Shown: positions 1 to 12,900 of the stretch, in pieces
Numbering within the stretch: the stretch's first letter is position 1
How the letters are laid out: the number at the start of each line of letters is the position of its first letter
Source: Nectonema munidae
Taxonomy: Eukaryota; Nematomorpha; Nectonematoida; Nectonematidae
Direction of reading: 5' to 3'
DNA length: 64,000 nt
Assembly (NCBI GenBank): GCA_030549495.1
Contig: JAUIRK010001030.1
Coordinates: 62,001-126,000, forward strand
Notes under the pieces: generated by a model
What the model was told of the DNA's origin: nothing
Seen by the model: only the letters and a program-made list of their open reading frames with translations
The model's database searches: none
Made by a program: the position numbers and the translations under genes

Positions 1-898
1 CACCATGCGCTTGTATTTAGCACGTGTTATTTCTCATTATATCATCACATTAAGTGATTTAGGAGTTTACACTACATATAAACATATGGATCAATATTAC
101 GTCATGAGAGTCATGACTCATGACCTTGAAAGACGCAATTTATGTAATTTTGTTTTTTGCGCTTGTATTCAACACGTTTTTTTTTGAAATATTCTATAGC
201 GTCATAAATAAATCAAATCAGATTATGGCTTTTTTGGATAATCTCCCATTTTCTTGCTTTTTATTTTCTTTTCTTCTATCCGTTTCAATTGCAACGTTAC
301 ATTCATGACTTCTGAGGATATTGTTTCAAAAAGCGGTTTTCTTTATTTTACTCAAGAAAGTCTTCCGACTTCGAGTGGTGGCAGAAGTAGAAGCATAAAC
401 TCATGTAACATTTCGAGATATCCTCCTGGTCCAAAAAATCAAGCCAAAAGAATGACTTGTCCGGAAAAATTTGGAATCTGTTTTTTACTAAAGAACTATT
501 GACTGAAATTTTTACAAAAACAAAAAATTATATGAAATATAAAGAAAGGCTTATAGATCCAAATGATCAAATGAACAAGTTTTCCTCAAACTATACTATT
601 GATGTACTTCTTGGGTACTTTGCCTCTCTTTATTGGCTTGGTCTTTCAAAGGAAAACAAGTACCATATGACGATATTTACACACCCCTTATAGGATCTCC
701 ATTTGTAAAAAGTACTTTATCAAAAAATAAATCACGTATTGCACCCGTTTTCTTCGGTTTGATGATTCTATAGTGAGAAAAACTTTGTCTGATAGAATAA
801 AGGAGGTACGCGTTCTAAATGATCACTTTTACAAAGTTTTCCATAAGTAATTTTTTATTCTTTTATATAAATTTGTTTGTGTTTTGCATGTTGAGTTG

Positions 899-1704
<806 letters not shown>

Positions 1705-2750
1705 GTTCTGTATCGGTATCATATCCTGTCTTTTGTACTAAATAATTATATTTCAGGTACTGGAACGTAAAAGATTATGTTTGTATAGACGAGCAGTTAC
1801 TCAAATATCGTGAAAATTGTCCCATTAGGATACATGATCCTAGTAAGTCAGGAAAGTACGGCATAAAGTTTTATCACCTAAATGGTGCCAATAGTTTTTA
1901 TATTCTTTTCCCTGAAATTGATTTTTCCTCACATCCCGAAGAAAATTATTTCAGTGGCGAATCAATAGTGAAAAGATTATGCGAAAATGCAAATATTCCT
2001 AATGGCGTTGGCATTGTTGTACATCGTTTTTTATGTCTCACGATCTCTGCATTTGGGCTAAAAAAAAATCTTGGTCGGTGCTGGGTACTTGTACTGAAAT
2101 GAGAAGGTTTATCCCTCCTGTCATGAAAAAACAAAACCTGAAAAAAAGTTAAATGAAGGAGTGCGATTCTTTCACCCTGCTCACAGAAGTCGCTAGCCTG
2201 ACAGCCTACGTTCCAATGCGACATGCTACCCACAATTTCAAAGTGGTACACGTGATGTCAAGTCAGCACTACTCAAATATTCAATTTTTGGGTTCGAAGA
2301 AAAAACCAGAATCCATGCTCGTATACAACAAATAAAAGTGCGGCGTCGACAAGGCTAACCAAATGCTGAATATCTATACCACTTATAGAATAAACTTTAT
2401 ATGTTCAATGGTAATATTTTCCAATTATCTTGATATGGCTGCTCTAAATACTTACATTATCATTAATACAAACTGTCCTGATCAATATAACTATAAATAC
2501 GGTGGAAGAAAACAAGCTTTTAGTCTTGCTGAAACATCCATGAAAATAAGAGCACAAAGCGATCAAATACCGCAAGAAATAAAACTTATCTTGCAATCTT
2601 ATGGTTTTGTGAAAGAACAAAGTGCTTCCTCTTCACAAAGTTCCAAAAGAAAAGCTTGTTTTTATTCCAACTGTAAAAGCAGAGTTTTTCAAGTATCAAA
2701 ACTGTTTTTCTATGTCTCAATAAAGACGTTGATATTCGCATAATTTTTTA

Positions 2751-4401
2751 TTTTGAAGATTGTTTTACATTCATTTCATTTAAGTTGACTCTCAATTAAA
2801 ATTAGACAAGTTTTTTCCATTTGATAGACAAAAAATTTCATGCAAAATAAAAAATCTTCTGAACCCCTGTTCAATTTTTTTTTTTATAAAATTTGATTCA
2901 AATTAGTTTAATTTAAGTTTTCAGAGCCTTATAATTGTAGCAATCCGCTTTTAATCAGCGTAGTCACGCTTTTTATTCACGCCATGGCCGCAGCGGCCCT
3001 GTTTGACCATGCGAGGGTTAATGGATTTGATATTATCATCAATCTGATCTGATCTTGATATCATCAAAGCTGATAATGCATCCTTCTCCTTTAGAACATT
3101 ATATAAAGTAAATAATTTGGTCTTAATTTCTTTCTTAGTCAGTGAATCTATGTTATCTATCAAGTCTTTGAGAGAATCAAGTGACATAGGTAAGGAAATA
3201 TGTTGTGATACGTAACAATTACAAGGTTAATAGAGTCAAAATGTAAAAAAAAAGAAAAAAAAACAGGATAAAATACAAAGAATGAAAAGAAAAAAATAAA
3301 TAAACAAAATTACCGACTTTTTTTCCCAATAACCTTTGAGATTTGAACAAAATCAAATTTAACAATAAGGTTTAATTATAAAGTATAAGCTTGTACGTTT
3401 TTTTCCGACATTTTAATTTTTGCATGATTTAGATGAGTGGCCAGCCTTTTATAGAGTACGCACCAAATATAATAATTTTTTTATTCTTCCTTAACTCAAT
3501 TTTTAATGTGTTTTAACACATTATATAGATAATAATCTGAAAATTTTTATATTGCAACAAATTGATTTTTTTTCATTATTCACAGTGGTGCCCCATGCGT
3601 TGGCGACCCCTGAACTATGGAAAACCTTGTTCAGAAGGATGCCAAAACAATGTGATGAAATTGTAATTTGTAACGATGAAACCCAATTATAAGACTCTCC
3701 TTTTTTCTTTTTTTGTACCTTGATCTTTGAAGATTAAGTTCAACTTAATATTGCATTTCAAACAAAGAGCGATTTATCTCTTTTTGTGGTTTGTAAAAGA
3801 ACACTCGAGTTTATCTGTGCTATAAGTCGTTTTAAAAATTATATATATATATAATGACATCTTTGTTATATGTTAATGACGTGTTGAATATGCACCCAGA
3901 ATGATCTTCGTTACACAGAGCACAGCTTTATCTCTTGTATCTTTATATTTTGGTTTGGTGGGGAGGGGTGGATGTTATGTATTTAGTGAAAATAATGAAG
4001 GTTGTTTTTTAATTAAAGATGATACAAGGTCATCTCAGATAAATTTTCTTGAAATTGGTTGTGCATGCACGCATATAATGATTAATAGTAAAACGCTCTA
4101 TATGATTATACTACTTAAATTTTGGCATTGCATTTTTCAGTCATTTAATATTCATGTTTTTTTGTATCAAAATTTTATATCTACTTTTTGTATCTCATTT
4201 AATCCAATTAATTCCAAACAAGTAGACGAAATGAAGTAATTTAAATATAAAATCAATAAATTGTCCTCGTCATTTAAAATGGCGGTATGATCTAATGGGC
4301 CATTCAACTTTTTTCCCTCTTACAATACATTTTTATTTACTTTAACGTTTTTTTATTTGTCCACACTCTCCTCCTTTTCTTAGATTATAAAGATTTTACA
4401 T
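2751..4401. other. AT-rich non-coding stretch, no gene recognised
   Basis: Homopolymer-rich AT sequence. The only items I can point to are a short minus-strand frame at 2951-3187 (listed separately) and a 112-codon + frame at 3901-4239 that reads as low-complexity, matches no family I know, and has no splice or start context. Confidence 0.5.
2951..3187 (-). other. 78-codon minus-strand frame, unknown, possibly start of a retroelement ORF1
   Basis: It begins MSLDSLKDLIDNIDSLTKK and is rich in Leu, Lys and Asp in a heptad-like pattern, suggesting a short coiled coil, with a basic Cys/His tail (QGRCGHGVNKKRDYAD). LINE ORF1 proteins often start with such a coiled coil, but I do not recognise a specific family and there is no reverse transcriptase nearby. 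It could also be chance. Confidence 0.25.
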
Positions 4402-4707
4402 CAGGGTCGCACATCTTCAATTTTGGGGGGGGGGGGCGATTTTTTTTTTACAATTTTCAAAACTTCTGGAAATACCACGGGAGACCAAATATTCAAGCAA
4501 TCCTTTAGAATAGAGTGTTACAGCGCATACGTAAAATTTTAAGACTACTTTATATTTTTTTTTACAAAATTGATGAAATTTAAAAACTATACTTCCAGCG
4601 AAAATATTTTAATTACATAACGCATATACACTATTTTAAAAAAATCCAAAATTATTGGGGGGGGGGGGTGTAGATTTTTCGCCCCCACCCCCGGATGTGC
4701 ACCCCTG
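4402..4707. mobile_element. hAT-like MITE with G/C-run termini
   Basis: The left end reads CAGGGTCGCACATCTTC and the right end, reverse-complemented, reads CAGGGGTGCACATCCGGG, an imperfect terminal inverted repeat of the CAGGG type common in hAT elements. Runs of G (4424-4434 and near 4658-4668) and C lie just inside. The interior (about 306 bp overall) is AT-rich with no frame. The flanking 8-mers do not match, so a target-site duplication is not supported. Confidence 0.55.
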
Positions 4708-6721
4708 ATGTAAATTAACATTGATATAAGAAGTTTTTTGTTTAGAATAGTGGACACTTAAAAATATGATTGGAACTAGAGATGCACCGATAAGAACTTT
4801 ACTCGAATACCGGTCAGTCGGTAATAATTATTATTAATTGGCAAATTATTTATTTTTGCAAGTTGGAACCTCGTGGGTTAGGATTGAGCATAAATATTCT
4901 TTAAAATTTTTGCTTAGAAATTTTTTTTTAATTTTAGAATTATTTTAATTAGTTTTTTGGAAATTTGGTTTTAGAATTTTTTAATAGGCTAATTTACAAC
5001 TTTTTTAAATTTTACTTTTTTGCTTGATTCTTTTTCTTCATTTTATATACATTTTACTTAATTTTTTTCTCAACAAAAATTTACAATAAATTAATTGATT
5101 TTTGACATGTTTAAAAGAAACCGTTGATGTCATCGTCTTAAAAAATAATTAAAAAAAATAATGTTGAGCTAAAAAAAATTTAATGTGAAGTCTTTTAATA
5201 TCTTAATTAAACATATCATTCTTGACGTAATCCCACACAATATGAGAAATTTAAAGATGTGCATAATTATTTGCTATATCAAAAATTCCAAAAATAGGAC
5301 TTAGAAAAATATGTTGAAAATTTTAATGGTATTTGGCATAAATGGAAAAAAAGCTTCTAATACAAAAAGATATCTTTTTTTATATCAAATTTAAGGAAGA
5401 AAATCTTATCAAGAACTGTTTTAAAATGTCAAGGGATTGATAAAAACATGGTAAGGTGGAATAAAAAAGACTGCTTGAAAATGTATGAAAAGCATGTATG
5501 ATTCACAACATGGGCAGGCAAATCAAACAACGATTGGTTAACTTGTTTTAAAAAATTTGTTTTTTTAAAATAACAACTTTTAATCTTTTGCAAGGATTTG
5601 CCTTTTATAATAACTTTTAATGAAAAAAATCCTATCAGACGAAGTTATAGAGCTTCAACAAAAACATTAGCTATCTTTTTTCAACTAATGTAGAAATTTT
5701 TATACTAATTTATTTATTTAATTTTTTTTTCTAAAAAAAAAGTATCTATCCCTTATAGGGTGATTTGGTAACGCTTGTATTTTTTTACATTTTGTAAGGA
5801 ATCATAGTATACAAAAAAGGGTAGTTTAATCACTTTTCATAAAATTATGTTAGTCTAAGAACACAAAATCATAAAAAAACTATTTAAACTAACAAATCTT
5901 AAAAATCATAGTATACGAGAACAAGAAAATCATTGCGTACAAAATTTAACAATCGAACATTATTAAATATATCTCTGCTCAAATATTAAACAGAGTATTT
6001 TTGCTTTTAAACTGAATAGCTAGTCAAAATATTCATTCCTAAATAGTTATTGAAAAAAATTTCTTGACTTGAAAAAATTAAAGTTTTCAAATGTTACAAA
6101 ATATAACAAACGTACTGATAAAGATTAAAAGTGACCTTTGTTGAAAAAAATTTTTAACGCGAGTCTGACAATATTCATTGATATAAAATTGTAACGATTG
6201 AAAACTATTTTTCTCTCATTTAAAAACAAACAAATTTTCTTTTTGCAAAATGTTTAGTGTATTTATGGAAATAAATTTTTACCAAAAATCTCTGATTAAT
6301 TTGAATAGCTGAACTTTGGTGTCATGAAAAAAAGTTTTGAAAATATTGAACTTATATTATATTTGGTTAATTATAATTGATATTTTTAACAATTTAGTTA
6401 AATCGAATTGATATATATTATATTTAGTTAATGATAACCAAAATATTGCTATTTTCCGATTTCTAAAATGAATATTTTCTATCTATTATATCTATCTATG
6501 AATACTATCTATTTTAATAGTATACATTAATTTCTTTTTCCTTAAAAAATTTGATTACGCCCTTCTTTTACGTGCTTCAACTTTGATCTTTTAATAGAGG
6601 AAGATGTATGGAGCAAATGTGATCATCTTTGAAGGAATATTTGCATTTTATGACAAACGCTTGACAGAGGTAAAGTGACTTTTTGTTCACAACTAAGATT
6701 AACAACTTCTTTTCTTCAAAG
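4708..6721. other. AT-rich stretch upstream of the first visible UCKL1 exon
   Basis: No exon, RNA gene or clear transposon seen. Near 4780-4815 the motif AGAGATGCACCGATAAG resembles ends of some hAT MITEs, but no partner end is visible. It is presumed to be UCKL1 intron, because the exon at 6722 starts in mid-protein; the N-terminal kinase exons must lie upstream of it and I did not find them in this window. Confidence 0.45.
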
Positions 6722-6911
6722 CTAATGGACATGAAGATATTTGTGGATACGGATTCGGATATTCGTTTGAGTCGTCGTTTGTTGCGCGACATTAAAGATC
6801 GTGGTAGGTCTCTTTCTAGCGTTCTTCTGCAGTATAAGAAATACGTGAAGCCTTCCTTCGAACGCTACATTGCTCCATCAATGGGAGTAGCCGAAATCAT
6901 TGTTCCTAGAG
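6722..6911 (+). CDS. UCKL1: UCKL1 exon: end of kinase domain
   Basis: The acceptor is ...TTCTTTTCTTCAAAG. The exon opens in phase 0 with [13 protein letters not shown] and closes with VPR plus one base before GTTTCATT, phase 1. It contains the kinase strand with DTDSD and the basic lid helix ([14 protein letters not shown]). Reading past the donor gives non-homologous hydrophobic residues, which supports the cut. Confidence 0.92.
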
Positions 6912-9900
6912 GTTTCATTATCAATTTCTACATTGTTATCAGAGGTGTGGAGATTATTTTAAAGGAAACGTTATTGTTTTTGACCGTTGAATACTATTAT
7001 TCATCATTAATGAGGTTTTATACATGCATCCATTCATCAGGGGTGCACATTGTTGAAATTATTTGGAATTTAGGAAGGGGAGAGGGTTGAATTCCTTTAG
7101 TTGTGATTAATCTAAACCTTTTCTATCAATGTACAGTCAGACGTGCTTTAAAGACAACTCCTATTAAACGAACACCTGTCTATAACGAATTTAGGAATTA
7201 TTCTTCTCAATTAATCTTGATTAAGCTTATTTGAACTTAATTACGCAATCACCTGTTTACAAAGATAACTTCCCAAACCTTTTTCTCTACGCCCCCTTTT
7301 TTGTTAGGAAAAATTCTCACAAACTCTTACTCGATAAAAAAAATATCACACTCCATTTTTACTAGAATGATATATGTTAATGATTTTTATAACATGATTT
7401 CGCCATATTTAGTAAAACGATTGATCTTATTTATGCGGGAGATGAATTTCACTAGTTCCTTCACTTGTTTTAAAGGAGACAATGCAATGCACAAATCACT
7501 TTAATCTTCCAATCGATTTCGATGCTTGCTTTTTATAGTAATTAGTGTTAACAATTCTGTTTCCTGAAATTTCTGATCGAGATAGGAAGATGAAGCGCCA
7601 AAAGATTATGTTTTTTTTTTGAATTTTAAGACAGTCTTTTACATTACTTATCTGCAAATGCAGATATGCGCTCCTGATATCCATGTTTTTATGTATAATG
7701 TGAAAAATATCCGAGGGTAATCTCATGAGGTTTGTAAGAAAAAAAGTATAAAAAGTAATTATAAGTAATAATAAGTAAATTGCACCATGTTAAAAAGCAC
7801 ACACTTGCAAAGCTTAGAGCTAACAAATCACTGTTACTTCGTGAGTATCTTCATAAAATTGATCCAAAAACACATACGAATCCGCGCTGCCCACTTTGCA
7901 ATCAACACACACAACACACACCACCTCTTTTCCACACATCCATACAACACCTATTCCCATTCATTTGTGGCCCAAGCCATGTGAGGTAGTTAACTTATTT
8001 GTTAAGTGGGGAAACCTGGCCGAAGCTTGGATTTAAAACTTATATATTTATATAACAAAGCTATATGTAGAAGCCTACACATTAACCCCTTAACGACCAG
8101 AATAATCCAACGATATCCAGTATAAAGCAGAATATTTGTATTAAAAAGCATTAATAAACGCAGACGATTCACATTTTTGTAAAGTCGACATATGTCAACT
8201 GTGGTCGATAACCGGTTAATTCAGTGGTACCATTTTTACTCTGTGGGAGTTGAATAGAGAAGTGCTTTTTCGAAGAAGACCCCGTATCTTTATTTCGCTA
8301 ACTTTGAAAAGATAAATGCGTGAAATTGTACATCAAAATTTGAATTAATAAAAAAAAAAGTTGACAACGATTTGCAGAAGTCAATAGAAGTCCTGAATAA
8401 ATATAATGCGCAAATACACTTACTCATTGCTACTACTGCGAAAGTGTAACAAAAATTCTATATTTTTTCTGTGAGTATTTTCCAGTGATGGATATACTTT
8501 CTCAGCTCAAATAAAAAATGTTTTCTTTTTTTGAACAGATAGTCTAAAGTAGGGGCTAACAACAACAACAACCATGAAAAAATTAGGAGCCAAAAACTTT
8601 TAGATTTCTATGCTACATTAAAACGGATCTTATTTCTTCAATAATTTTTTGCATATATTCATGAAGAAATGAAACTTTAAGATATGATTGACATTTTTAC
8701 TACACATAACGAAATTGTAAAACACGCACATTTCAGGTTAAACGTATTAATATTTATTTGTATTTGATACATTGCTCTAACTGTATTAAACGCTTAGAGA
8801 ACTTATTTGCTATACTTTTTTTCTTTAATTTCGCCAAATATAAGCGCCATTTGATGCAATGCTCTTTAATCTTCTCCTCTAACAATATTGATGATCTTAA
8901 TTTTTGCATTGAAGCACAGCTTCCATCAACAGATGAAGAGAATTAGTCTTGGTTTTTCGCCTATGAAAATATTTATGAAGGTATTTCTGGAAATTCACGC
9001 CTAAAAATTGATATTTCATTTACTAAACACGTTTAGTTTAAAAATGACTACTAATTATCTTTATCTTGAAAAATGTCTAAATTTTTTTCGTGAAAAACAT
9101 TTTATTGGTTTAATTATTCCTATCGAATTTTTTCTTTTATGATTTTTAGATGATTGAAAAGCTTTTAAAAAATATGAGAGTCCTACTTCCCCTTTAAATA
9201 ATAAGGACCCTAAATGAAACGGGCCCCTTTTCCTCAATGTCTCCGAGTTCTATATTTATATATCATTTATATTTCTAAAAACATTTTTTACAATTTGAAA
9301 AATTATAGAGTGATTAAATATATCGATTAGTAGAAATGATTAATAACTTAAAGCCGTAACCTATTCTAGTTCGCGCAAAGCAAATCGGTACCCGGACATT
9401 TGGCCGAAAGACAATTGGCCGACAGACATTTGGCCGACAGACATCTGACCGAATGGACATTTAGCCGAAGTACATTTGGCCGAACAGACATTTCACCGAA
9501 CAGACATTTGACAGAAAAGACAATTGACCGAACAGAACAGAACAGACAATTGATCTTTCGGCCAAATGACCGGACACGGTAAAGATGCGTATGTTATCTT
9601 ATGCTATTTATAACACAATTTTGTATATACTTACGTACCACCAATGAAATGTATTCGTCTACAGAGCACACGTTTCACGCTTATAACTCACTTATGGTAA
9701 GCTTATAGTTATCTTCACTCAGGACTAATTTGCTAAATTTTTGTATGGTTATAAGGGTCTAACTAATTACTGACCAACAATCTTCTATTTTATGGTTGGA
9801 TTTGAAAATATGCTATACTATAATATACTATACTAACATAAACTCTAATGAACTAAGCTAACACCAACTCTAAGGCTAACAATATTCTAGCTATACTAAC

Positions 9901-12900
9901 TCTAAAACTAACAATATTCTAAATATACTAAAACTAACTCTAACCATATTCTAACTATACTAACTCTAAAACTAACAATATTCTAACTATGCTAACACTA
10001 ACTCCAAAACTAAGAATATTTTAACACTAAAACTAACACTAACAACATTCTAACTATGCTAACACTAACGTTAAAACTAACAATATTCTAACTATGCTAA
10101 CACTAACTCTAAAACTAACAATATTCTAACTATACTAAAACTAACTCTAACAATATTCTAACTATATGAAATGTTTATTCTAAAATCTATTCTAAATGTT
10201 TATTCGATCAAATGTCCGTTCGGTCAAATGTCTGTTCGGTCAAATGTCCGTTTGGTGAAATGTCCGTTCGGTCAAATGTCTGTTCGGCCAAATGTACGTC
10301 GGCTAAATGTCCATTCGGTCAGATGTCTGTCGGCTAAATGTCTGTCGGCCAATTGTCTTTCGGCCAAATGTCCGGACACGAAGCAAATCATTTTGATTAA
10401 TCTATAATTCCATTGGAAATTCGGGTTTGTCTGCGTTTCTCTTCTACAGGAACATTAACCCAAAGTGGGTTAAATAGAATAAGCATTTGATCCAAATCTC
10501 ACCTCCAATATTCAATTTGTAAAAATAATTAGCATTTGCATATACAGTAAACCCTCTCAGATACGACCGATCGTCCAGCCACATTTAAAAAGTCGTAATT
10601 GAGAGGAAGTCGTAACAAAGGGGTTTAAAAAATGTGTTTTTTGATAACATCATGACAGTATTATAACTTGTTTATTTTTTTATCAATAAAACATCATTTG
10701 ATTAAATATGCGTGAAATTAACATGAGAATCAATCCTATTGAAATGAAAAATTTTAAAAAGGGAAATTTATTGAAAATAATTTTTATTAATATTTAAAAA
10801 AATCATTAGCTGAGATATAAAATAAAAATAAACATATATTCGCCATACATAATATATCAACATTTTAAATTAATGTCGTATCTAAGGAGCTAGACAAGTC
10901 TTTTATGAGGGGTATAATTAATGTAAATATTATTTGTGTGTATATATAAAGTCGTATCTTTGAGGATTTATTTCAGAGGGGTCACTGTAATAGATTTATA
11001 TTTTAAGGCGGAGAAAATTTGAGTGCTCTTTCCTTGATTGTTGACCACGTCAAAACTCAACTAGACCAAGTTATTTTAAGCTTTTTCTTTAAACCCATAT
11101 TTATTTATTCATCATCATTTCTTTTTAGCGAGGCTTCAAAAATAGGTATGTCAAGTGGCAGAACATTTAATTTAATTTGCATTTAAGTATTTTTCTTTTA
11201 GATCCATCCTATCCAATTTAAATAGTGAACACGTTAACAACTGCACTAACAACAACAGTAACAATGGCACAAGAAAGTCCAGCTTTCAGCCCAAAAACCT
11301 TCACATTTTGCCCTCAGCTCCACAAATTCTTGGCCTCCACACCTTTATTCGCAACAAGAATACGAGTCGGCGCGACTTCATCTTTTACTCCAGCAGACTC
11401 ATGCGTATCCTCATTGAATTCACAATGTCCTTTCTTCCCTTTCACGTAGATCTCTCTTTGATTTACCGTTTCCAGGTTTTATACTTTGTCTTACATACTT
11501 TAGAATACCGTTGTCGAAACACCACAAGGCTTGCCTTATTACGGAAAACTTGCAAACAAAGAAAAAGAAGTAATTTTTTTTATATTTTAATACTAGAGAA
11601 GCGATCAGGCCGTATAAAACGCTTAACCTCTTTTAAAAACTGTTTTGCTATAAAGAAATATTTTCGGACATCTTATTTAAAATTTTTTTAATTAAATATG
11701 TTTTTTGGGAATAAAGATAATTCAACTCTTTAAAGTTTTTTTAATAGAACTTGTAATACATAAAAATTTCATGTTTTATCGCCTTCCTCAATTATATAAA
11801 ATTTCATTGAAAAAGAAGGGAGACTAGTTTGGTTCTCAAATGCTTAACCTTTATCTTGGGTCGTAGGCAATGCGATATTATGGCGTTTTTTTATATAACG
11901 CATAATATAGGCAATGCGAATTATGGGCGCTGTGTGATGCTAAAACAAGGTTCTGTAACTCCTTTGACGTTTATCAGCGAAAGAACGAAAAATTAAATAG
12001 GAAAGAACCATTAGGATTTCATGTGGTTAAAAAGTTTACACAAGATTTACCTGAAGGTTCAAATGTATTCTTGGATAATTTTTTTAATTATTGATATTTA
12101 TTATACTTAAGAAAAAAAGGAATATAGGCTACTGGGACTATAAGAAAAACCGTTTAGGCAATTTTCCTATCGACTTTAAATAGATAGAGAAAAAAGAAAG
12201 AGGATATTGCGACTTTTTTTTACGGAACCTTCAAAGAATTGTGTGGCGAAAATTTTCGGTTTTCTAGTGTAGTTCATAATATGTTGATGCATACCGCATT
12301 GAAAATTTTATTCAAACAGTATTCTAATCGCATTTATAAATTTAAAATGCCTGCTCCCACTCTAAGAAGTTTTACCTCTATTTTTGAGATGTTTTTTGTT
12401 AACTTTGTTAATAGAAATTTTATGGAACATGTTTACACGATTGCTTAAAACTATATAAACGCATACATAAAAATTAAATGCTGAACTGTAAATCTTAGAT
12501 TATTATCAGCATTTCAAATTAAATTGATACATTATGCTTCGTTTATGATAATTAAATATCTAACTAGATCTAGATGAATTTTTTTTGGATAGCCAAAGAT
12601 TCTCTAAATGAATTATCTTGTAATTTTATTTAAAATGCATAAATGAATTTTTTTTAAGATAATTATTTATTTTTTCTACTTAGAATCTAAACTGCTTGAA
12701 AAATTGTTTGTTGAGCATAAAAACTTCTATAAATAAAACCAGCGCCTTGTTAAAAAAAACTTTTTATTAATATATTATTTTATATAACTTACTGAGTCAA
12801 AACATTTTCTTGAAAGTCGTCACAAGAAAATGTCTTGACTCAGTAAGTGCTATCGATCCGTGTAGTGTGTGTGGAAGCAGAGTAGTTAGGAATGCTATTC

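Larger units (their letters stand above)
6912..11007 (+). other. UCKL1 4.1-kb intron, filled with transposon debris
   Basis: Contains a mariner-type end (about 7133), a LINE C-terminal fragment (7775-7985), a piggyBac-type MITE (8082-8219), a Mutator-like foldback MITE (9387-10380) and a mariner-type MITE (10543-10989). The stretch 8220-9377 holds nothing I recognise. Confidence 0.7.

Noticed and set aside
9400-10407. Short repeats with spacers read as a CRISPR-like array
   Set aside because: The units are contiguous degenerate repeats in inverted arms of a MITE in an animal genome, with no unique spacers.
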